A stretch of 11,147 bases of DNA, taken from positions 1 through 11,147 of the forward strand of contig CAZNYC010000133.1 in assembly GCA_964577175.1 (NCBI GenBank). The letters are read 5' to 3'. Shown here piece by piece: positions 5,559 through 11,147 of the stretch. The notes under the pieces were generated by a model, which saw only the letters and a program-made list of their open reading frames with translations, had not been told where the DNA came from and searched no databases. The stretch is from BS750m-G62 sp964577175. Its GTDB lineage: Bacteria > Planctomycetota > Phycisphaerae > FEN-1346. Numbering within the stretch: the first letter of the stretch is position 1; each line of letters begins with the position of its first letter. The position numbers were made by a program, and so were the translations under genes.

Positions 5559-6527
5559 CTATCCCAGCAGCCCCGTCGGCGCCGATTCGCCCGTCGATCG
5601 CCGGATGAGCCAGTCGATGCCCAGGTACAGGGGGATGGCCACCAGCGGCGCCCCGGCGGGGACGAGGAGGTCGGCGGCCTCGGAGGCCAGGCGGGTCTCG
5701 TACGCAAACGCCCACACCAGGTGGCCGAGGCAGGCCAGGCCCACCGCCGTCGGCGCGCCCCATTTGCCGCGAAGGATGAACCCGCCGCCCAGCACCGCCG
5801 CCGACAGCACCTGCGGGTAGGCCGCCTGGATCTCCTCGGCCGACAGGTGGGCCGTCTTCGAGAGCGAGGCCAGGGCACACGTCACCGTCGCCAGGACCCA
5901 CGCCGCGACCAGCCCCGGCAGGCCGCGCAGGCCCGTCCGGATGATGGGCGGCATGTTGGGCAGGGACACGAGGCCCGTGGCCCCGAGCAGCGCCGCCCCG
6001 CCCGCCACGACCGCCAGCACCAGCAGCAGCGCCCACGGCCAGGGCCAGGGACCGGGGCCCGCGCGCGGCACGTCCATCACGGTCAGCAGCAGCCACAGGC
6101 TGAACGCCAGGATGCCGGTCCAGAGGGCGCTCGAGATCCGCCCGTGCCACGTCAGCAGCGCGCTTGCCAGCCCCAGCCCCGCCGCGATGAGGCACGTCGT
6201 CAGCAGGGGCACGAACGGATCGCCGACGACGATGTACCGCTTCGTCTGGAACGCCAGGGCGAAGGCCAGGATCATCGGCAGAGAGAAATCGATCCGCCGG
6301 CACGCCAGCATCAGTGCCATCGCCGCCGAGACCGGCATCACGCCGAGGGCCAGCGTGTCGGCGTTGAGGCTCGGCAAGGCGCCGCCTTCCAGCGACCCGT
6401 AGACGAAGACGCCGAGCACGAGGGCGACGTTAACCGCCACGATGGCCATCAGGCGGGCCGTGTGCCCGCTGACGGCGGCGCCGCGCGGCGACGCGGTGCC
6501 GCCCGTGGTCTGTTCGGCCTTGCTCAC
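5559..6527 (-). CDS. RbsC-like sugar ABC transporter permease, orphan and divergent
   Basis: The 322-residue, very hydrophobic protein has about eight to ten membrane segments. The block ALGVMPVSAAMALMLACRRIDF (about 60-81) aligns in style with the RbsC/BPD_transp_2 stretch that normally reads GGIDLSVG. YPQVLSAAVLGGGF (237-250) followed by KWG (255-257) fits the later conserved block with a Gly-Gly turn. Family permeases move ribose-like sugars with an RbsA-type ATPase and a binding protein, neither present here. I choose the GTG at 6525-6527, 6 nt after GAGGAGG; an ATG at 6555-6557 would add ten basic residues but has no comparable site. Its stop lies 1 bp from the heptamer array. Tail residues after 310 are poorly structured. 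Assignment to the permease superfamily is likely; substrate and working partners are unknown. Confidence 0.75.
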   Translation of the reverse strand: MSKAEQTTGGTASPRGAAVSGHTARLMAIVAVNVALVLGVFVYGSLEGGALPSLNADTLALGVMPVSAAMALMLACRRIDFSLPMILAFALAFQTKRYIVVGDPFVPLLTTCLIAAGLGLASALLTWHGRISSALWTGILAFSLWLLLTVMDVPRAGPGPWPWPWALLLVLAVVAGGAALLGATGLVSLPNMPPIIRTGLRGLPGLVAAWVLATVTCALASLSKTAHLSAEEIQAAYPQVLSAAVLGGGFILRGKWGAPTAVGLACLGHLVWAFAYETRLASEAADLLVPAGAPLVAIPLYLGIDWLIRRSTGESAPTGLLG

Positions 6528-6630
6528 GCTACGCCTCCTCGGAACCGGGCGCTCCATCCTGCGTCTGTATTCTGGGGCAGGGCGCCGACCGGCACAAGCA
6601 AAATGGGTATGTGCGCGAGGGCATGGCGAG

Positions 6631-6650
6631 CCGGCCGCGGAAGCGGCCGG
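6631..6650. repeat. GC-rich hairpin with GGAA tetraloop
   Basis: CCGGCCGC (6631-6638) and GCGGCCGG (6643-6650) form a perfect 8-bp stem around GGAA, a GNRA-type tetraloop on the plus strand. It lies in the gap between the divergent permease and hydrolase genes. No T-run follows, so it is not a standard terminator. Confidence 0.5.
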
Positions 6651-6685
6651 TCATTTCCGATCGGTCGTGGTCGCCCGGAGCCTCG

Positions 6686-6713
6686 GCGCGGCGGGCCTCG
6701 CGGCCTGCCGCGC
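6686..6713 (-). repeat. 28-bp GCGCGG/CCGCGC hairpin repeat, copy 3
   Basis: GCGCGGC and GCCGCGC form the outer stem, with an inner mismatch before GGCC pairing. On the minus strand it reads with a GCGAGGCCC centre like the other copies. It forms an inverted pair with the copy at 6723-6750, with a 9-nt spacer. Confidence 0.65.
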
Positions 6714-6722
6714 AGGGTTTCG

Positions 6723-6750
6723 GCGCGGTGGCCCGGGAGGGCCACCGCGC
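6723..6750 (+). repeat. 28-bp GCGCGG/CCGCGC hairpin repeat, copy 4 (perfect 12-bp stem)
   Basis: GCGCGGTGGCCC (6723-6734) and GGGCCACCGCGC (6739-6750) pair perfectly over 12 bp around loop GGGA. Relative to the other copies it carries T for C on one arm and A for G on the other, a compensated change. It lies about 170 bp upstream of the giant hydrolase gene. Confidence 0.75.
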
Positions 6751-6855
6751 GGGACCGTGGTCGCGGGGAGCGGGGCGGTTTTCAAGACACCGGCGTCCCG
6801 GCCGCCGGGTTGTATCAGTGCGGGCGCGGGGTCGCGACGGGCCTCGGCCGCACGG

Positions 6856-6861
6856 TATAAT
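6856..6861 (+). promoter_or_regulatory. Candidate -10 box of the giant hydrolase gene
   Basis: TATAAT is an exact match to the sigma-70 -10 consensus and stands out in this GC-rich background. At 17-nt spacing the -35 would be CGCGAC, a weak match, so an activator or alternative context may be needed. Transcription would start near 6868, giving a leader of about 50 nt to the ATG at 6918. That leader can fold ACCGGG (6875-6880) with CCCGGT (6891-6896). Confidence 0.45.
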
Positions 6862-6917
6862 CGCTCTGCACGTGACCGGGGGAGGCACGTCCCGGTTCTT
6901 CCGAAGGGGAACCCGCC

Positions 6918-9900
6918 ATGCATCGCCCACGGCTGCTGGTTTATGCGATCGTCCTCGTGACGGGTCTGATGGGGTCGGCGCTGCGGCCGGCGGCGTGCGC
7001 GGCGGCGCGTCCGGCCGGCGGGGGGCAGGAGCAGGAAGCCCAGGACGCAATCCCCGAAATCGATCCCGCCCTCCTCGGCGAGGGCGAGGACGAAATCAAA
7101 CGCGAGACCGTCGTCGCCATCGAGGAGCAGGCGTTCCTCGTCAACAAGCATCCGACGTACCGCGGCCGCGTGCTGAAGCGAGGGGAAGGGGAGGACGCCA
7201 AGGAGCACAAAATCGAGGGGCTCCTCTTCAACGTCCGGGCCGTCAACGCCATCTTCGACGACCTGAACCCGCAGGCCCGGTCCCGCTGGGCCTACCCGGA
7301 CGGGCCGTGGGACCCCGAACGCAACACCCGCGCCTTCCTCGACGCCCTGCCGTACTGGCGCCGCAGCGGCGTGGTCGCCTTCACGGTGAACCTCCAGGGC
7401 GGGGCGACGGAGGGCGGCCCCGGCGGGGCGCAGCCGTGGATCAACTCCGCCTACACCCGCGAGGGACGACTGCGGGCCGATTACATGGACCGCCTCGAAA
7501 AGGTCCTCGACTACGCCGACGAGCGCCGCTGGGTGGTGTTCCTGGGCCTGTTCAGCCCCGGCCAGGACCAGCACGTGTGGGACGAGCGGTCGGTCATCCG
7601 GGCCGTCGACGCCGTCGTCGACTGGCTCCTGGAGCGCAAGTACACGAACGTGCTGATCGAGGTTTCCAGCGCGTGCAGCGACAGGCATTACGATCACGAG
7701 ATCCTGACCGACGACCGCGTGGATGAACTCGTCCAGCGGGTGCAGGAGCGGTCGGCGGAGAAGGTGGAGTCGCCGGCGGGCCGGCTGCTCGCCGGCGCCA
7801 GCATGGGCGGGGGCGTCCTGCCGCCGCGGAAACTGCTCCGCGCATCGGACTTCGCCCTGCTGCACGGCCGGACGGTGGACGACCCGGCCCGCATCCGCCG
7901 CCTCGTCGAATACACCCGCAACCGGATGGCCGACCCGAAGAAACCCATTCTGTTCAACCAGGACGACCATTACGATTTCGAGTCGGACGAGAACAACCTG
8001 ACGACCGTTGCCCTCGCCTATGCCGGGTGGGGGTTTCACGATTACCGCCGGCCGGGCGAGGGGTTCCACCAGGGCCTGGACACACCGCCGGTGGACTGGA
8101 AGCCCAACAGCCTCCGGAAGTACCGGTTCCTCCAATTGCTGGCCAAGATCGTGCGCGGCCGTCCGCCGTACCGGAGCCGGGAGGTTCGCGAGGCCCTGGA
8201 GCGTGAGAAGAAGGCGCAGCAGCAGTCCCGGCGCCCGGTGCCCGTTTTCAGCGCGACGTGCTCGTCAATCGGCGGCGCGGTCGCCGCCCCCGCCGCCCCC
8301 CGCCGCGCGACGCTCACCGCCGGGCGGGCCCGCTTCGCCGTCGATCCGGCCACGGGCGCCTGCACGTTGACCGGCCCGGCGGGCGACGTGTGGACCTCGC
8401 GGCCGGGGGCCCGGCGCTTCGGCAGCGTCCAGGTGGAGGCCGGCGGCAAGGTGCACGACGTGCCGCTCGGCCCCTGCGACGTAAAAAAAAACGCGCCGGC
8501 CCTTGAACTGACCTTCCACCCCATCCCGGATAACCAGGACTTCCACGTCCGCGTCACCGTTTCGGCCGAGGCCGACGAGACGTTCGCCCTCGAGTGGACC
8601 GCCTCCGACGCCGCCCGCGTCCACCGCCTCCGCCTGCTCGACGCCCTGTGGGTGACCGATGCCGAGACGGGCGGCGTGGCGGTGCCCGTGCGCGAGGGGC
8701 TCCTCATCCCCGCCGAGTCGGGGCCCGACTTCCGCCACCGCTTCGACACCTACGCCTACGAGGGGTGCCACATGGCGATGGTCGGCGTCGTCAAGGCGGG
8801 CGCGGCCGCGCTCGTGACCTGGGACGACCCGTACGTGGCGGTGGACGTAGCGCGGCAGCCGGGGAAGGGGAGCCTGGCCGGCCGGGGCGTCCTCGGCTGC
8901 TCGTTCGTCCTGCGGAAGACCGCGCGCCGGCTCCGCGTGCGGCTTCTGGGCAAGGGTGACGTTGTGGCCGTCGCCAAGGCCTACCGGCGCGAGGCCGAAC
9001 GCGACGGCTGGTTCGTCCCGTGGGAGGCGAAACTCGCGGAGAACCCCGACCGGGCCGGGTACTTCGGGGCGGTCAACTACAAACTCTGGTCCATGCTCAC
9101 CCGCCGGATGAACGAGGCGAGCACCCGCGAGCGGTCCGTCCGCGTCAACTGGACCTTCGACGAGGCCGCCCGCGTGGCCGAGCACCTGAAGCACGACCTG
9201 GCCCTCGACCGCGTTCTCTTCATCATGGGCGGATGGATTCGCCGGGGCTACGACAACCAGCACCCGGACATCCTGCCGGCGGCGCCCGAGTGCGGCGGCA
9301 ACGAGGCGTTTGCGGCGGCGTGTAAACGCATCCGCGACCTCGGCTACGTCCTCTCGCTCCACGACAATTACCAGGACATGTACCGCGATTCGCCCTCCTG
9401 GGACGAAGCGTACCTGATGCGCCGCCCGGACGGCAGCCTGGCCCGGGGCGGCCGATGGGCCGGCGGACGGGCGTACCTGACGTGCTCGAAGAAGGCCCTG
9501 GAACTGGCGAGGCGGCCGCAGAACCTGCCCGCCGTCCGCGACCTGACCGGGGCCGACTCCTACTTCATCGACACGACCTTCGCGGCGGGGCTCCAGGAAT
9601 GTTTCGCCGAGGACCATCCCCTGACCCGCGCCGCCGACATGCACTGGAAGCAGGCCCTCTCGGACTACGCCCGGGGCCTCTTCGGCTCGTTCGGCAGCGA
9701 GTGCGGACGGGAGTGGGGCATCCCCCACGCCGACTTCTTCGAGGGCATCACGGGGGTCTCGGGCGGTTACTACCACAACAAGGGCCTGCTCGGGAAACTC
9801 GGGGCCGTGCCCGTCCCGCTCTTCGAGATCGTCTACCGGCCCTGCATCCAGGCGTACGGCAAGTACGGGTACGACATCCACCGGGCGGCCAGGTACGTGC

Positions 9901-10895
9901 TGCACCACGTGCGCATCGGCCGGCCGATGCACCATCACAACATCCCGCGCGGCCTGTACTGGAAGGACTGGTCCGGCAGGCCGCGGCCGGTGCCCGTGCA
10001 CCCGCGGGCGGCGGAGGTCGAACCCCTCGGCAACCGGCGGTTCCGCATCACGTACCACTGGCAGGTGGACGGCGAGGTCGGCAACGACTGGCGCATCTTC
10101 GTCCACTTCACTGACGGCGGCGGCGACATCCAGTTCCAGAACGACCACGACGCCAAGCCGCCCATGACATCATGGAAGAAGGGCGACCTCGCCGACGGGC
10201 CCCACACCGTCACCGTGCCGATGGGCCGCGAGGGCACCTTCGACGTCCGCGTCGGCTTCTACGCCAGGCGCTCGCTCGGCCGCGGCAGCCTCATCGGCGA
10301 GAGCGACGGCGAGCAGCGGTACACGGTCGGGCGGCTCACGGTCAAGGGCGACGCCGTCACCTTCGAACCGCTGGAGCCGGCGCGGCGCGAGACGGGCGGC
10401 GACCCGGCCCTCTTCACGCGCGCGGGCGGCGGCTGGGCCGACGGCATGCACCCCCTCGACGTCTTCGTCAAGAACACCTACGAGGTCCTCTCGCCGCTGA
10501 ACGAACTCACCGCCCGCCTGCCGATGGAGGACCATGCGTTCCTCACCGACGACCGGCAGGTGATCCGGTCCGTCTTCGGCAGCGGCCCGGACGCCGTCAC
10601 GGCGGTCGTCAACATGGGCGAGACGCCGTACCGGCTCCGCTCGGCGGTGGGCGGCGAGGTGGTCCTGCCGCCCTGCGGCTTCCTGGTGGAGTCGCCGACG
10701 TTCGTGGCCTTCCACGCCTCCGCCTACGGTGGGCTCGCGTACGAGGACCCGCCGCTCGTCACGCTGCGGAGTCTGGACGGACGGCCGCTCGCCGAGTCGG
10801 GCAAGGTTCGCCTCTGGCACGGTTTCGGCGACCCGCGCGTGCGGTTCCGTGGGAAGGAGCGGCGGGTGGCGAGGGAGGAGGTCGTTGCGCCGTGA
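6918..10895 (+). CDS. Giant secreted two-barrel glycoside-hydrolase-like protein (GH-like barrel + GH101/129-like DUF5696 barrel)
   Basis: The 1325-residue protein has a signal peptide (about 1-30, ending near ACAAA). Residues about 65-420 look like a GH5-type TIM barrel (GLLFNVRAVNAIFDDLNP, AFTVNLQGG, VVFLGLF, VLIEVSSACS, FNQDDHYDF). The usual acid/base Glu after Asn reads Ala (A252), and the second Glu I expect in FNEDDH-like motifs reads Gln (Q348). Residues about 465-690 form a beta-rich domain. About 700-1015 resemble GH101/GH129/DUF5696 enzymes (VNWTFDE, SYFIDTTFA with candidate nucleophile D885, SECGREW with candidate acid/base E928). About 1035-1145 is a beta-sandwich, possibly carbohydrate-binding, and a C-terminal beta domain follows. 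The ATG at 6918 follows AAGGGGA by 7 nt. Likely role: breakdown or recognition of a complex glycan outside the cytoplasm. The barrel assignments are by motif memory; substrate unknown. Confidence 0.82.
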   Translation: MHRPRLLVYAIVLVTGLMGSALRPAACAAARPAGGGQEQEAQDAIPEIDPALLGEGEDEIKRETVVAIEEQAFLVNKHPTYRGRVLKRGEGEDAKEHKIEGLLFNVRAVNAIFDDLNPQARSRWAYPDGPWDPERNTRAFLDALPYWRRSGVVAFTVNLQGGATEGGPGGAQPWINSAYTREGRLRADYMDRLEKVLDYADERRWVVFLGLFSPGQDQHVWDERSVIRAVDAVVDWLLERKYTNVLIEVSSACSDRHYDHEILTDDRVDELVQRVQERSAEKVESPAGRLLAGASMGGGVLPPRKLLRASDFALLHGRTVDDPARIRRLVEYTRNRMADPKKPILFNQDDHYDFESDENNLTTVALAYAGWGFHDYRRPGEGFHQGLDTPPVDWKPNSLRKYRFLQLLAKIVRGRPPYRSREVREALEREKKAQQQSRRPVPVFSATCSSIGGAVAAPAAPRRATLTAGRARFAVDPATGACTLTGPAGDVWTSRPGARRFGSVQVEAGGKVHDVPLGPCDVKKNAPALELTFHPIPDNQDFHVRVTVSAEADETFALEWTASDAARVHRLRLLDALWVTDAETGGVAVPVREGLLIPAESGPDFRHRFDTYAYEGCHMAMVGVVKAGAAALVTWDDPYVAVDVARQPGKGSLAGRGVLGCSFVLRKTARRLRVRLLGKGDVVAVAKAYRREAERDGWFVPWEAKLAENPDRAGYFGAVNYKLWSMLTRRMNEASTRERSVRVNWTFDEAARVAEHLKHDLALDRVLFIMGGWIRRGYDNQHPDILPAAPECGGNEAFAAACKRIRDLGYVLSLHDNYQDMYRDSPSWDEAYLMRRPDGSLARGGRWAGGRAYLTCSKKALELARRPQNLPAVRDLTGADSYFIDTTFAAGLQECFAEDHPLTRAADMHWKQALSDYARGLFGSFGSECGREWGIPHADFFEGITGVSGGYYHNKGLLGKLGAVPVPLFEIVYRPCIQAYGKYGYDIHRAARYVLHHVRIGRPMHHHNIPRGLYWKDWSGRPRPVPVHPRAAEVEPLGNRRFRITYHWQVDGEVGNDWRIFVHFTDGGGDIQFQNDHDAKPPMTSWKKGDLADGPHTVTVPMGREGTFDVRVGFYARRSLGRGSLIGESDGEQRYTVGRLTVKGDAVTFEPLEPARRETGGDPALFTRAGGGWADGMHPLDVFVKNTYEVLSPLNELTARLPMEDHAFLTDDRQVIRSVFGSGPDAVTAVVNMGETPYRLRSAVGGEVVLPPCGFLVESPTFVAFHASAYGGLAYEDPPLVTLRSLDGRPLAESGKVRLWHGFGDPRVRFRGKERRVAREEVVAP

Positions 10896-10912
10896 GCGCC
10901 GCTGAGGGTTCC

Positions 10913-10940
10913 GCGCGGCGGGCCTCCCGGTCCGCCGCGC
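10913..10940 (-). repeat. 28-bp GCGCGG/CCGCGC hairpin repeat, copy 5
   Basis: GCGCGGCGG (10913-10921) and CCGCCGCGC (10932-10940) form a 9-bp stem. It lies 18 bp after the hydrolase stop, a position where it could stabilise or end the transcript, although no T-run follows. The remaining bases to the window edge contain no gene, only the repeats listed next. Confidence 0.7.
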
Positions 10941-10957
10941 TAGGCGTGGACGCCAAG

Positions 10958-11060
10958 GTTGTCACCCTGAGCGAAGCGAAGGGTCTCGCCGTGCGAACGC
11001 CAAAGACAACACAACCACGGCGAGATTCTTCGGTCCGCACGCGGGCCTCAGAATGACAAC
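10958..11060. repeat. Inverted pair of ATTCTGAGG-family repeats, second locus
   Basis: The left arm (10958-10993) begins GTTGTCACCCTGAGCG and ends GGGTCTCGCCGTG. The right arm (11016-11060) begins CACGGCGAGATTCTTCG and ends CCTCAGAATGACAAC. Where the right arm pairs ATTCT with AGAAT, the left arm (read on its own strand) pairs ACCCT with AGGGT, a compensated change. The right arm holds an inner hairpin GGTCCGC/GCGGGCC with loop AC. Confidence 0.8.
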
Positions 11061-11147
11061 CCGGACCGCGCCCCCCGGCCCGCACGCGGGCCTCAGAATG
11101 ACAACCCGGCGTGCGCCCCCCGGTCCGCACGCGGGCCTCAGAATGAC
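11032..11147. repeat. 45-bp tandem repeat, at least 2.6 copies, cut by the window edge
   Basis: Units start at 11032, 11077 and 11122, a period of exactly 45 bp. Each begins GGTCCGCACGCGGGCC or the same with a C for the T, then CTCAGAATGACAACCCGG, and ends in a C-run. The third is truncated by the window edge. The units amplify the right half of the dispersed repeat at 10958-11060. They sit downstream of the hydrolase with no gene in between. Confidence 0.9.

Noticed and set aside
8265..10148. 627-codon minus-strand open frame opposite the giant hydrolase
   Set aside because: Long antisense frames are common in GC-rich genes because third positions avoid A/T stops. The plus frame has the signal peptide, ribosome site and family motifs.
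10759..11130. Minus-strand open frame with repeated CHSEARV peptide
   Set aside because: It is a translation of the 45-bp tandem and ATTCTGAGG-type repeats plus antisense of the hydrolase gene, a familiar source of false gene calls.

Overview
The window is GC-rich DNA (I estimate in the high 60s % GC by eye) with well-spaced genes, strong GGAG/AAGGAG ribosome binding sites, GTG starts, Tat-type leaders and a type IV-pilin-like gene. Together with a very large two-barrel glycoside-hydrolase-like protein and a Tat-exported aldo/keto reductase, this points to a bacterium of the Planctomycetota or a related PVC lineage. The lineage is inferred from style, not proven. A run of exactly 100 N (5366-5465), and a right edge that falls inside a tandem repeat, suggest a scaffold from a draft or metagenome assembly.

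Layout. 30-215 (+) encodes a small single-span membrane protein. Facing it at 221-367 (-) is a well-initiated but truncated start of a Tat-leader metallophosphoesterase. Three minus-strand genes for sugar-acid/carbohydrate metabolism follow, in transcription order: a tagaturonate-epimerase-like uxaE (4479 to 2905), a Tat-leader aldo/keto reductase (2602 to 1628) and a KduI/IolB-family isomerase (1418 to 582). Their 200-300 bp gaps are filled with palindromic repeats rather than packed as a tight operon. At 4804 (+) a pseudopilin gene starts and converges on a divergent RbsC-like sugar ABC permease (6527 to 5559, -). The gap between the two is almost wholly a heptamer repeat array with an inverted counter-array, interrupted by the N gap. 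From 6918 to 10895 (+) runs a 1325-residue secreted protein with two predicted TIM barrels, the second resembling GH101/GH129/DUF5696. The last 250 bp hold no gene, only dispersed and tandem repeats.

How the parts fit. The exported hydrolase-like protein could act on a complex glycan outside the cytoplasm. The permease could import a sugar, and UxaE, the IolB-like isomerase and the reductase could process uronates or related acids. This is a plausible theme, not a demonstrated pathway: no ATPase, binding protein, kinase or regulator is present.

The most striking non-coding content is the density and variety of intergenic repeats: (1) hairpins with a CTTGT-type loop, often in inverted pairs, whose stems differ by compensated base changes; (2) 28-bp GCGCGG...CCGCGC hairpins, also paired and with compensated changes; (3) inverted pairs ending in ATTCTGAGG/CCTCAGAAT; (4) the AGTCCAA heptamer array; (5) a 45-bp tandem repeat at the right edge. 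The most striking coding signal is that the first barrel of the giant protein seems to lack both expected catalytic glutamates, while the second barrel keeps plausible ones.
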